Shown here in pieces: positions 17,083-27,276 of a DNA stretch of 64,000 nucleotides. The stretch is from Phycisphaerae bacterium (lineage in GTDB: Bacteria > Planctomycetota > Phycisphaerae > Phycisphaerales > Phycisphaeraceae): contig JAUHYI010000004.1 in assembly GCA_030426385.1 (NCBI GenBank), forward strand, positions 53,667 to 117,666. The letters are read 5' to 3'. The position numbers and the translations under genes are program-made. Position 1 is the first letter of the stretch; the number at the start of each line of letters is the position of its first letter. Below the pieces are notes generated by a model. That model saw only the letters and a list, made by a program, of their open reading frames with translations, searched no databases and was not told where the DNA came from.

Positions 17083-19737
17083 TCACACCAACCGCATCGT
17101 CTTTCGACCCACCCATTCCAACGTCAACAAACTCATCACTACGATCAACGCCAACGGGCTATCCCAAATCGTTTCCGTCTGATCCACCGGCGTGCGCTTC
17201 GCGCGATTCGGGGCATGCTCCAACACGCGACCCAATTCCGCAATCGGCACCACCGCGCCGCCAGTCTGATTCGCCAACCGAATCAACCGCTCATGATCCG
17301 CCGCAATCTGACGCAATTCATCGTCGGGACGAATCACCTCAACCGGCTGACGCAATCCCCAATCAACCAACGTCGGCTCAACCACACGCAACATCAACGC
17401 GCCATCCACACGCGGTGTCCAAATGGCCTCATAATCACGACGCCCTCCCTGCACATCGCCCTTCGGCAACAACTCAAACCGCTCCCCCCCCACATTTCCC
17501 CCCACATCCCCCCCCACGTTCGCCCCCACATTTCTCACCACGTTTCCACCGGCAATTCTCTTCAGATTTTCTCCGGCATTCTCGTCATCTTTTTCCTGAT
17601 TGTTCTGGGGGTCCTCTCCGTTTATCTCCGCATCGTATCCATTCTGTAACCCGTCATCTTCTCCACGGCCCCGCACCACTTCCACCGCCACACTCGCCAA
17701 CTGTCGTTCCAATGTCGGGCCATCCTCAACGCGTAAATTCACCACCATCGGCTGACCCACTTGAATCCGACGATGCGACACGGATAACCCGATCGCATCA
17801 TTGCGTTGTTCCAAACGACCACGGCCCAACATCTGCACCAACTGCATCCAAAACTGTTCGAAATACAATTCGCCACGACCGTATCGCCAGCGCCACGTTT
17901 CATCGGTTGCCACATACACCGATTGGCCCGCACCGTATCGCAAACGCAACACACTTGGCACCTGGCCATCCGCACCACCCAACATTGCCACGGCCAAAAC
18001 CTCCGCTGTCGGCTTGATCAAACCCACATCCTGCACCCATTGCAAACCCGGCAAACCAATCGGCCAACGCACCCCCGCCCTCGTGTAATGCCTTTGATTC
18101 ACATTCGTCTCACGCGGATCAATCAATTCCAAAACACTCAACCCCGCCGCCAACGATGTCGGCTCCACCACAAACGGACCCAAACCCATGTCCAGCGAAT
18201 CCGTCCGACTCGGCGATCGCATCGGCAATAAATCTGCCAACGGCGTGCCGTCATAACTCGTCGGCGTCGAGTGCGGGCCACCAATCCACAACAAACCCGC
18301 GCCTCGGATCGACACATGATCACGCAACATCGCCATCTGGTCCGCACTGAATTGCGACGCGTTCACATCACCCACAATCACCACATCATACGGTGCCAAT
18401 TCTTCGGCCTCGCGCGGCAAACGCGTGATCGGCAAATCTCCTTCCTGCGCAAAACTCGCATCCGCATTCGTTAACAACACGCTTGTCTGAATCGCATCAT
18501 TACGCACCAGCATGTTTTTCAAATATCGATATTCCCAACGCGGATAGCCCTCAACCAACAACACCCGCATCGGCCTATCCACAAATTCAATCACCACATC
18601 CAACGTATTGTTATCCGTGATCAATTCGCCCTCGGCTTCGCCCGTTCCCGCAACTGACGAAACCTCCACCCGCCATGTCGTTGGCCCCGCAATCGACCAG
18701 CGTCCCATCAAACGTGCTGGCTCATCAGCTGGCACATCGCCCGCCAACGTTTGTTCATCCATCACCGTTTGTGTCGCAGGATCAATCAACCGCACCAACA
18801 CGGCCCCGTTTTTCCCGGAATCATTCGTAGTATCTTCGCTTCCCATATCATCACCCCCCTTACCACTGTCCCCGCCACCCGACGATCGATCCACCCAAAC
18901 CCGCACCGGCACCGGCTCATTCACAAACGCCTTGTCCGGCGCATCAACTCGACCTATTCCCAAATCCATCGGCACACGCGCCGCACCCATCGGCACCACA
19001 ATCACACGCGCCGCCAATTGATCTAATCGATTCACCAATTCTTCATCCGTGGCCTGCGCGCTGCGACCATCGGTCATCAACACCACCGCACTGATCGGAC
19101 GACCCACGCCGCGCTGCAATGCCTCATCAATCGCCGTCCGCAAATGCGTACCACGCCCAACCGCGTCGGGCAATTCTCCATCCACCGGTGAGCCGATCCC
19201 ATATACGCCTTCATCAAATCCCAACCACACCACTCGCCGTTCTTCTCCCACGCGCACCGCAGAAAACGCATCACCATGCACACGCAACGCTTCGCGCAAA
19301 ACCGCATCACGACTCACCCGCCCACCCATCGCCACTTGCGCTTTACCACCAGACGCATCGCCAACTTCTAACGCATCGCGTTGAATGTTTAACGTGCTAC
19401 CCGCCATATCTCGAATCTGCATCGACGCGCTGCGATCCACCAACATAAACACGCGGTCCGGCTCAACACGTTCTTGTTGAATCACCATCTGCGGCGTGGC
19501 AATCATCACCGCCAACACCAGCAACAACAATGCCCGCAACAATGCCATACTGATTCGCCAAAAACGACGACCGCCCAATTGGTGATAGCTCCAACCCGCC
19601 AACACGATCGCACCCAACACCACCATCACCCACACCGTCATCGACATCGGCCTCGCCCATCCCAGATGCGCGCGCACATCCTCCGTGCTCATCCGCTCCA
19701 AACCCAGCAACCAATCCAACGCTGACGACCACGTCAT
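17083..19737 (-). CDS. Membrane vWA protein with glutamine-amidotransferase-like domain
   Basis: A protein of 884 residues starting in an ATGA overlap with the BatA-like gene. Two membrane segments occur near residues 38-55 and 68-90, followed by a von Willebrand A domain with MIDAS FMLVDRSASM. After this come beta-sandwich regions and a class I GATase-like segment (MRVLLVEGYPRWEYRYLKN, then APYDVVIVGDV and GLLWIGGPHSTP) that lacks a visible catalytic Cys. A low-complexity insert at about residues 716-752 contains NVGANVGGDVGGNVGG, from the dispersed 12-bp repeat. Proteins of this design are frequent next to MoxR and DUF58 genes in planctomycetes. A periplasmic or membrane assembly role is likely; no reaction is known. 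Confidence 0.75.
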   Translation of the reverse strand: MTWSSALDWLLGLERMSTEDVRAHLGWARPMSMTVWVMVVLGAIVLAGWSYHQLGGRRFWRISMALLRALLLLVLAVMIATPQMVIQQERVEPDRVFMLVDRSASMQIRDMAGSTLNIQRDALEVGDASGGKAQVAMGGRVSRDAVLREALRVHGDAFSAVRVGEERRVVWLGFDEGVYGIGSPVDGELPDAVGRGTHLRTAIDEALQRGVGRPISAVVLMTDGRSAQATDEELVNRLDQLAARVIVVPMGAARVPMDLGIGRVDAPDKAFVNEPVPVRVWVDRSSGGGDSGKGGDDMGSEDTTNDSGKNGAVLVRLIDPATQTVMDEQTLAGDVPADEPARLMGRWSIAGPTTWRVEVSSVAGTGEAEGELITDNNTLDVVIEFVDRPMRVLLVEGYPRWEYRYLKNMLVRNDAIQTSVLLTNADASFAQEGDLPITRLPREAEELAPYDVVIVGDVNASQFSADQMAMLRDHVSIRGAGLLWIGGPHSTPTSYDGTPLADLLPMRSPSRTDSLDMGLGPFVVEPTSLAAGLSVLELIDPRETNVNQRHYTRAGVRWPIGLPGLQWVQDVGLIKPTAEVLAVAMLGGADGQVPSVLRLRYGAGQSVYVATDETWRWRYGRGELYFEQFWMQLVQMLGRGRLEQRNDAIGLSVSHRRIQVGQPMVVNLRVEDGPTLERQLASVAVEVVRGRGEDDGLQNGYDAEINGEDPQNNQEKDDENAGENLKRIAGGNVVRNVGANVGGDVGGNVGGERFELLPKGDVQGGRRDYEAIWTPRVDGALMLRVVEPTLVDWGLRQPVEVIRPDDELRQIAADHERLIRLANQTGGAVVPIAELGRVLEHAPNRAKRTPVDQTETIWDSPLALIVVMSLLTLEWVGRKTMRLV
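17480..17590. repeat. 12-bp G/C repeat array inside the vWA gene
   Basis: C-rich on the plus strand (units such as CCCCCCACATTTCC). Read in frame on the minus strand it encodes a run of xVGG. It is flanked by further degenerate units encoding NVVRNVGAN. Confidence 0.8.
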
Positions 19738-22631
19738 TCGTCCACCCTCCGCCACAAACCCCGCCACACCGACATCACCAACGTCGGTTCATTCGTCTTC
19801 GCATGACTAAACCAACGTGCCAACATCGTTTCCAAAATCAACAAACCCAATACCACCCACAACAACATCCAACCCACATTCACATTGGCCCCTCGGCCTC
19901 CTCGACGATCCGCCACCGTCGTCGCATCCCTCATCCCTTCTGGATCCAACCACATCCAACCCCCATCTTCATTTTCATTCATATCACCCGCCGCAACACC
20001 CAACGCACTCGATAGCCACATCCCCAACTCGCCCGCATCCAGCGCTTCCGTATTGCCACCATCCCCATCAATATTTACCAACAATCGCATCCCCGCCTCA
20101 CCCCGATAAACACCCGGCTCATTCAACACACCCGTCATCCACATACCACCATCTTTCCCCATTTTTTTCACACCCACCTCAACCACGCGCCCCGCATTGC
20201 TCGTCTTCACAATCGTTCGGCCCACATCACCATCGCCCCCTCCACGCCGCTCAGCCAATCCGTCCAGACGTGCCCGCTCACCCACCAACGCTTCGCCACC
20301 GACTTCAACCCGACCCACCAAACCTCGCAACGCTTCATGCCACATCGGTACAAACAACGGCTTCGTCGGAAGGTTCGTCCACTTCGTCGATATGGCTGAC
20401 GACAACAGCAACACATAACCGCGACCAAACCCGCGACCCGCCAACAAGGCTTCCTTCTTCGCCTCGCTCGAAACCGACGACACTTCCAACCATCGATCAT
20501 CCGCGGGCGCGATCACCCCATACCGTTTCATCACACGCACCGGCCGTAACATCGCTTCCCAATCCGTCGACAAAATTCCCAACACTTCAGGCGGCCGCCT
20601 TGATGCATTCAATCGCCAGCCCTCCACATTCCCCGCATTTCCGCTGCGCCCTTTAATCACATCGTCCACATCCTCCCCATTAACCGATGCATCATTTTCC
20701 GACAACACCTCCGGCCCAACTTCCCAATCCAAACCAAACACACCCGTCATCGTTTCAATCCACGAACCACCCTCCGCCACATCATTCGCACCCGTGCCAC
20801 GCATACCCGTCAGTTCCTCTGCTGGCGCAACCACCCACACCACACCACCGCGCGCCGCATAATCTTTCAACCGCTGCCAACTTCCATCCCGCAATTCATC
20901 TGGACGCAACACCACCACAGCATCCATCACCTCGCCCGCATTTGATCCCTCATCCAACTGCGTGTCCGCTACCGAATTCGCTACCGACAAAACCGAAAAA
21001 CCCACATCATTAAAAACCGCTGGCGCCCGCTGAACCAACCGAACCCCGCTATCAAATCCACCACCCGATCCACCCAACGTTTCACCATGCGATCCACCAG
21101 GCGATAACACTGCGGACAACCATCGCCACGGCGTAAAATCCGCAAAACCACCTTCCAACTCCACCACATTCGCGCTCAGGTTCCCATCATCCAGAACCAT
21201 CACCCGCAGATGACGACGAATTTCCAACAACGCTTCCCGCGCATCGTCCACAGCTAAGCCATCGATCAAACGATTTTGATCAGCCCTAAAATTTTCAGAA
21301 TTCTCTGCGTTCTCGGAGCTCTCCAAATTCTCTGACGCGCCACCCGTCAAGCGCGCTCGCACTCGCATCGGCAATGCCACACCCTGCCAATTTTCCAACA
21401 GCTTCGCCGCAGGCACGCCCACCGTCACCACCTGTTCGCTTTGCCCAGGCGACCAACCCACCACTCGCTCAACCGTCACCGTCTTCACATCCCCCCCCAC
21501 ATCGCCCCCCACGCTTCCCCCCACATTTCCCCGCGTATTCCCCCGCGCATCACCACCCCCATCAGTACTTCCATCACGCCATAGCGCCACTTCCAATGCT
21601 TGCTCACCTGATCGGTCCACCAAACCGAACCGCCGTAGCGTCACATCCACCATCACCGACAACGCCGACGTACTGGCCGAGACCAACACGCGACGCTTAG
21701 GCACCACGGCCGACACCTGCACATTGGCAACCGTCTGCATCGGCGGATTCACCAACAACGTGGCCTTCTCCGATAGAGCAGACAGCATCCCACTTCCTCG
21801 TCCCCCCGCCACACTTCCCATGCTTCCCGCAGCACTCCCCGCGCCGCTCACGGCCGACCGTTCCATCGATAGCGAACCGCGGCTCAAATCACTGAGCACC
21901 ACCACAAACGCGGCACCACCGACCTTGCCATCATCCGCTTCAATTTGTCCCGCAACCCGCTCCAACGTCAACCCAAGATCACCACGCACCAGACTCGGCG
22001 TCATCCCCTCAACCAACGCATCGGCCGACGATACGCTCAACACACTGCCCACATTTTTTTCTGCATAAACTTCAACGTCATTCACATCGGCCTGGCTTTC
22101 GGCTTGACTGTCGGCCTCGGCCCATTGCGTCGTCCGCCACAACCACACACGATCATTCGTACCCAACCCCGACAACATCTCACGCGCCCAACGTTTCAAC
22201 TCATCCAAGCGCACACCCGCGTCGCCCACGTCACCGTTTGTTACGCCCTCGCTACCCACATCACCCACACCCGCCATCCGCGCACCACTCGACAATCCGT
22301 CATCGATCACCAGATAAATTCGCTTGCCCCCCAACCGTCCGCCTGCATCACCCAGTCCCCAACGTTCCAACACAGGCCCGCCCAATGCCATCGCCAACAC
22401 CAGCACCGCCAAACATCGCACCAACAGTAACAACCAATGTTCCAGGCGCAATCGCCGACGATGTTTTTCAAACGCTTCCAACAAAAATCGCATCGCTCCC
22501 CAAACCACCGGCCGACGTCGCCAACGACTCAACAAATGAATCAACACCGGCACACCCACCAAGCCCGCACCGACCGCTGCCAATCCCCATTGACTGAACA
22601 ACGCTTCAACCTGTCCCAAAAAATTGATCAT
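19734..22631 (-). CDS. BatA-like membrane protein with vWA-like region
   Basis: A protein of 965 residues. The start MINFLGQVEALFSQWGL is chosen because it gives the standard BatA N-terminus (about 80 residues, with PVLIHLLSRWRRRPVVWGAM and the membrane segment LLLLVRCLAVLVLAMAL). An upstream in-frame ATG at 22688 lies inside a repeat tract and would add a false MVGKMWGACGG extension. After the anchor there is a vWA-like fold beginning KRIYLVIDDGLSSGARM, with several Gly/Asp-rich insertions. Residues about 357-384 contain a run of xVGG, and an ENSENAENSEN-like tract lies near residue 445. A second membrane segment (MLLWVVLGLLILETML) lies at the C-terminus. It overlaps the next gene by ATGA. 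Confidence 0.8.
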   Translation of the reverse strand: MINFLGQVEALFSQWGLAAVGAGLVGVPVLIHLLSRWRRRPVVWGAMRFLLEAFEKHRRRLRLEHWLLLLVRCLAVLVLAMALGGPVLERWGLGDAGGRLGGKRIYLVIDDGLSSGARMAGVGDVGSEGVTNGDVGDAGVRLDELKRWAREMLSGLGTNDRVWLWRTTQWAEADSQAESQADVNDVEVYAEKNVGSVLSVSSADALVEGMTPSLVRGDLGLTLERVAGQIEADDGKVGGAAFVVVLSDLSRGSLSMERSAVSGAGSAAGSMGSVAGGRGSGMLSALSEKATLLVNPPMQTVANVQVSAVVPKRRVLVSASTSALSVMVDVTLRRFGLVDRSGEQALEVALWRDGSTDGGGDARGNTRGNVGGSVGGDVGGDVKTVTVERVVGWSPGQSEQVVTVGVPAAKLLENWQGVALPMRVRARLTGGASENLESSENAENSENFRADQNRLIDGLAVDDAREALLEIRRHLRVMVLDDGNLSANVVELEGGFADFTPWRWLSAVLSPGGSHGETLGGSGGGFDSGVRLVQRAPAVFNDVGFSVLSVANSVADTQLDEGSNAGEVMDAVVVLRPDELRDGSWQRLKDYAARGGVVWVVAPAEELTGMRGTGANDVAEGGSWIETMTGVFGLDWEVGPEVLSENDASVNGEDVDDVIKGRSGNAGNVEGWRLNASRRPPEVLGILSTDWEAMLRPVRVMKRYGVIAPADDRWLEVSSVSSEAKKEALLAGRGFGRGYVLLLSSAISTKWTNLPTKPLFVPMWHEALRGLVGRVEVGGEALVGERARLDGLAERRGGGDGDVGRTIVKTSNAGRVVEVGVKKMGKDGGMWMTGVLNEPGVYRGEAGMRLLVNIDGDGGNTEALDAGELGMWLSSALGVAAGDMNENEDGGWMWLDPEGMRDATTVADRRGGRGANVNVGWMLLWVVLGLLILETMLARWFSHAKTNEPTLVMSVWRGLWRRVDE
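21480..21560. repeat. 12-bp G/C repeat array inside the BatA-like gene
   Basis: C-rich on the plus strand; five to six units of CCCCCCACAT type, in frame with the minus-strand gene and encoding RGNVGGSVGGDVGGDV. Confidence 0.85.
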
Positions 22632-22947
22632 CAAATCCTGTTTTCCAAAATTCACCCCTCCACATGCTCCCCACATTTTCCCCACCACACTTGCTCACGG
22701 TTTTTCTACCTAATCCACCCCCATCACAAAATTTCCCTTATACCCATCCCATTAAAAACTCGCGCGGCCTCAATTTTTCCTTCACACAAACTCCCGGTAT
22801 CCACCGGGAGCTAATAAAAATCTACACGCGAGTATTTATCGTAATCCGTATGACTGTCTCACCGCCTTATTGTTATCTCCGGTTATTTCCGTTTTTTTTC
22901 TTCCTGCATGTCTCTGTGCCTCTTTGTTAATTTTCGTCTCTCCCCAT
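22632..22947. other. Intergenic gap in the Bat-type operon with three repeat types
   Basis: About 316 bp. 22651-22690 holds C-rich 12-bp-type units, 22791-22810 is a perfect 8-bp hairpin of the ACCGGGAG family followed by CTAATA, and 22895-22925 contains a TCTCTGTGCCTCTTTGTTAA string of a kind also seen near 54.2 kb. No gene seen. The rest is AT-rich without recognisable sites. Confidence 0.65.
22791..22816. repeat. CTCCCGGT-N4-ACCGGGAG hairpin repeat, copy 2
   Basis: A perfect 8-bp stem with loop ATCC and trailing CTAATA. It differs from copy 1 by one compensated base pair (C-G to T-A near the base of the stem), which suggests the stem itself is conserved. Confidence 0.8.
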
Positions 22948-24027
22948 TCAAACCCGTATCGCCGCCGCCCGCTTGGCCAACAAATGCGACAACGGCGGGC
23001 CCAACGATTCCGAGGAATCCAACAACAAATGATCAAACTGAAACTTCCGACACGTCTCGATCACTTGCCGTTGATGGTGGTCCAACGCTTCCAGATAGGC
23101 ATCGCGCAATGCCGCAGGGTCGATGTTTAATTTTCCTTCGGCTTCAATCCCGCTGAACTCCGACGGCGAGCGATACGGAAATGTCAGCTCCGCATGATCC
23201 ATCACCTGCAACACCAACACATCATGCCGACGATGATGCAACCGCGCTAATCCTTGCTCCAAACCTGCCGGGTCGTCGAACAAATCACTGATCAACACCA
23301 ACAAACTGCGCTGCGTCAGTTTTGCGGCCATCTGATCCAACAGCCGACCCAGGTCCGTGCCATTGCGACCGCCCTTATCATCCACGCGCAGCGCCTGGCC
23401 CTCTTCGCGCGGACCATCCACTTCCGCGGAATTCAATGCCTGCAAAATCGGCCGCCAATGACCTTTCGCATTCGACGGCCTCACGTTCGCTCGGATCTGA
23501 TCGGCAAACAACACCACACCCACGCGGTCCTGTTGCTCCAATGCCAGGTATCCCATCGCCGCCGCCAATGCCGCCGCATGATCATACTTACGCCACCCCC
23601 CCACGTTCCCCCCAACATTCCCACCCGCATTTCTCCCCACGTTTTCCCCCGTTTGTCCCTTGGTTTTCTTATCACCCACTTTTAACTTTTGACTTTTAAC
23701 TTTTAACTCACGCTTCAACTCTCGCCCGCAGCCAAACCCCATCGAACCCGACACATCCACCATCAACACCAGATCGAGATTGGTTTCGCGTTGATACTGT
23801 TTCAGATACAGCTTGTCGGTTCGGCCATACACTTTCCAATCCAGAAACCGCAAATCATCACCCGCGACGTAGGGCCGATGCTGAGCAAACTCAATCGAAA
23901 ATCCCTGGAAGGGGGACCGATGCATCCCCGTCATCAACCCCTCCACAATCATCCGCGCACGCAAATCCAAACCACCAATCGCAGCCAACACCTGGGGATC
24001 TAAATAGTCAATTTTCGCTGCTGCCAT
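22948..24027 (-). CDS. DUF58 von Willebrand-type protein with repeat inserted at the MIDAS
   Basis: A protein of 359 residues of the DUF58 family, the usual partner of MoxR ATPases. The hallmark VAGDDLRFLDWKVYGRTDKL (residues 54-73) is present, then VDVSGSM (MIDAS, 90-96). Directly after it, residues about 100-146 are an insertion with LKVKSQKLKV, then TGENVGRNAGG and two NVGG units; the domain resumes at KYDHAAALAAAMGYLALEQQD. The insertion joins the (AAGTTAA)n heptamer repeat to the 12-bp G/C repeat, read in frame. Later motifs (VLISDLFDD, RHDVLVLQVMD) are normal. The protein is cytosolic and presumably works with the MoxR protein on a membrane complex formed by the following genes. Confidence 0.85.
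   Translation of the reverse strand: MAAAKIDYLDPQVLAAIGGLDLRARMIVEGLMTGMHRSPFQGFSIEFAQHRPYVAGDDLRFLDWKVYGRTDKLYLKQYQRETNLDLVLMVDVSGSMGFGCGRELKRELKVKSQKLKVGDKKTKGQTGENVGRNAGGNVGGNVGGWRKYDHAAALAAAMGYLALEQQDRVGVVLFADQIRANVRPSNAKGHWRPILQALNSAEVDGPREEGQALRVDDKGGRNGTDLGRLLDQMAAKLTQRSLLVLISDLFDDPAGLEQGLARLHHRRHDVLVLQVMDHAELTFPYRSPSEFSGIEAEGKLNIDPAALRDAYLEALDHHQRQVIETCRKFQFDHLLLDSSESLGPPLSHLLAKRAAAIRV
23596..23708. repeat. Composite repeat (heptamer plus 12-bp units) inside the DUF58 gene
   Basis: 23676-23708 holds TTTTAAC heptamers (reverse complement of GTTAAAA) and 23596-23645 the C-rich CCCCCCACGTTCC units. The same heptamer-then-G-tract order occurs in intergenic regions at 39.8, 40.7, 52.1 and 53.9 kb. 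Confidence 0.85.
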
Positions 24028-24120
24028 ATATCACTGATGGGTATCAACCACATAAAAAATTGCGTTCAACCACGGCAAAAAAAATTCCAACACCCCAACA
24101 CTTCATCCATCTACAATCGC

Positions 24121-25290
<1,170 letters not shown>

Positions 25291-25436
25291 GGACAGCATC
25301 TCCAGATAGGACCAAACGGACCTGTTGAGTATAGCCCGTTCGCCTCCGAGGTTGGCTCGTCCCCACGACTTACCGTCCAGTTATGCACGACTGTTACACC
25401 ATTTACACCCGACCCCATTCCCATCACAATAGCACC

Positions 25437-26396
25437 ATGCCCGAATTACCCGAGGTTGAAACCGTCCGCCGAGGCATCGAACCCATACTTCTGGGCCAAA
25501 CGATCGAGCGCGTCCAGATCCGTCGGCCCGACATCGTTCGCCTATCGCCCAATCAAACCCCAACCCCCAGTCGTCCCAGTCAACGCCAGCGGGCCGCGGC
25601 GCTACTCGCTGGCAAAACCGTTCAATCCCTCGAACGCCTGGGCAAACAACTGCTCATCGTTGCTGACTCCGGCCAATGCGTCTGCGTCCACCTCGGCATG
25701 TCAGGCTCCCTCCGCTCCCCACCCCACATTTCCCCTGGTAAGCCTAAATCTGCAACAGGAACAGGCCGTAGTTCTAAACCGTCGCACCGGACGAACTTGT
25801 CGCGTTCGTCGCGTTCTCATCTCTCCCCGCATACCCACATCGTCTGGCATCTGACCAACGGCCACCGCGTCATGTTCACCGACCCACGCCGATTCGGCGG
25901 CATCTGGACCTACCCCGACCACGCCACGCTCATCGCCAACCGCTGGTCCAAACTCGGCCCCGATGCCTTGGTCGCCACGCCTGCCCAAATTCGTCCCAAA
26001 CTCCAACGCACGACTCGGCCCATCAAGGCTGTCCTGCTCGACCAGAGCGTCGTCGCGGGACTGGGCAATATCTACGTCGATGAAACCCTGTTCACTGCCA
26101 GAATCCACCCGCTTACACCTGCTAACTTGCTGTCGTCACTTCAGATACGGAAAATGGTCACCGCCTGGCACCACATTCTCGCCCAGGCGATCAAGGCTGG
26201 CGGCTCAACCCTCCGCGATTACGTCAATGCCACCGGCGACCCCGGCTGGTTCCAAATCCAGCACCAGGTTTACAGCCGCGCCGGCCAACCTTGCGTCCGT
26301 TGCAAACGGCCCCTGGACAAACTCACCGTCGCTGCGCGAACCACCGTGTGTTGCACGAAATGCCAACCCATGAAATTCAGACGGGGTTCCGATTGA
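25437..26396 (+). CDS. mutM: Formamidopyrimidine-DNA glycosylase (Fpg/MutM)
   Basis: A protein of 319 residues. The start at ATG 25437 gives the invariant PELPE N-terminus, in which Pro2 is the catalytic nucleophile and Glu3 a catalytic acid. LERLGKQLLI supplies the conserved Lys, GLGNIYVDETLF is the helix-two-turn-helix, and the C-terminal zinc finger has CVRCK and CTKCQ. The enzyme removes oxidised purines such as 8-oxoguanine and nicks the strand. After LGMSGSLR there is an extra stretch of about 35 residues (SPPHISPGKPKS and a Ser/Arg-rich tail) that falls in a loop of the N-terminal domain and comes from the C-rich repeat. It is divergent from the MoxR gene. Confidence 0.93.
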   Translation: MPELPEVETVRRGIEPILLGQTIERVQIRRPDIVRLSPNQTPTPSRPSQRQRAAALLAGKTVQSLERLGKQLLIVADSGQCVCVHLGMSGSLRSPPHISPGKPKSATGTGRSSKPSHRTNLSRSSRSHLSPHTHIVWHLTNGHRVMFTDPRRFGGIWTYPDHATLIANRWSKLGPDALVATPAQIRPKLQRTTRPIKAVLLDQSVVAGLGNIYVDETLFTARIHPLTPANLLSSLQIRKMVTAWHHILAQAIKAGGSTLRDYVNATGDPGWFQIQHQVYSRAGQPCVRCKRPLDKLTVAARTTVCCTKCQPMKFRRGSD

Positions 26397-26780
26397 ATTT
26401 TTAGCCCTCGGCAAGTCAGCAGGGGAGTGGAAGCGTCATCGAGGGCCTAAAAAATATGAGTTTCCCCGTTAGCCGACGCCTTTGGGCGGCGCATCGCGAC
26501 GCGTCACCATGCCTTACCCTACGCTATCGTGGTAAAACCCGGAGCCTCGCGGACCCAAAGCCCACATGCTCCCAACGCACGTCTGTTTCTCAGGGACTTT
26601 CCCGTCAGCCTTCTTCTAATAGTAGAAGAGTATATATATCTCGTCTTCTTAGTAATCCGCTGTCGGTTAGTGTATAACCCGGGCATGCGATCCATAATCA
26701 CTTGTTACACAACGAATTGCATTGTGTATATTGGCCGGGAAAACCTGTCGTTTCCATGACGAATCCACATGGCTGTTTTT

Positions 26781-26837
26781 ATGAACACCGATCAGTTTTA
26801 TGATGAACGATGATCAGTTGCTGTGATCGGTGTTCAT
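26781..26837. repeat. 14-bp perfect inverted repeat with GATC sites
   Basis: ATGAACACCGATCA (26781-26794) and its exact reverse complement (26824-26837) are separated by 29 nt that hold another GATCA. This could be a protein-binding site or a weak terminator; no T-tract follows. Confidence 0.65.
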
Positions 26838-26988
26838 GTAGGGCTTGCCTGGCGCTTCGGAATGGAGAATTGGCCGGGTTTTCCACAACTTATCCCTCAC
26901 GTTGTGGACACCCCCCCCCACCCCCCATCCCCCGCACGCTCTTCCATGCCATTCCCGGGCGCCTTGAATTAGCGCATTCCAACCGCAC

Positions 26989-27131
26989 GTTTAGCGGGCG
27001 ACGCGCAGCATCCCGTGTTATTTTTATAGGTGGCTGTATTTACGGGCGGCTGGGCTGACTCCGCTAGACTCTTATTTCAATCGCATCATTTGCGTTCACG
27101 AAACGGGACGCTGGCGCGTTGCCCGCTAAAC
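26989..27131. repeat. 143-bp element with about 28-bp inverted ends
   Basis: The ends GTTTAGCGGGCGACGCGC... and ...GCGTTGCCCGCTAAAC are imperfect reverse complements over about 28 bp. The interior has no coding frame. The size and long inverted ends resemble a small non-autonomous mobile element; flanking target duplications could not be established by eye. Confidence 0.6.
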
Positions 27132-27276
27132 ATCAAACTTTACGAATAGGATTGGTTGAGCGCTATACCCTGTCGTAGCAACGCTTTAAATTGCTGAGCC
27201 ATCATTCCATTCCACCAGCGTAGCTCGCAGCTCGCAACTGCGCAGGTTGTTAGATTGGCAGGTTGGCGGGTTGATT

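Larger units (their letters stand above)
26397..27276. other. 880-bp convergent intergenic region with several inverted repeats
   Basis: No gene is supported between fpg and the PBP4 gene; short frames here are made by repeats. 26469-26495 is a half copy of the TTAGCC element. 26610-26720 is AT-rich. 26781-26837 holds a 14-bp perfect inverted repeat. 26880-26936 contains TTTTCCACAACTTATCC, one mismatch from a DnaA-box core, followed by a C-rich tract. 26989-27131 is a long inverted-repeat element. Confidence 0.7.

Noticed and set aside
22632..22688. Longer N-terminus for the BatA-like protein
   Set aside because: The extra MVGKMWGACGG codons are repeat sequence; the internal ATG gives the standard BatA start.
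26469..26677. Small frame SRRLWAAHRDASPC-type protein
   Set aside because: It is produced by a half copy of the TTAGCC hairpin element and lacks a ribosome site or known family.
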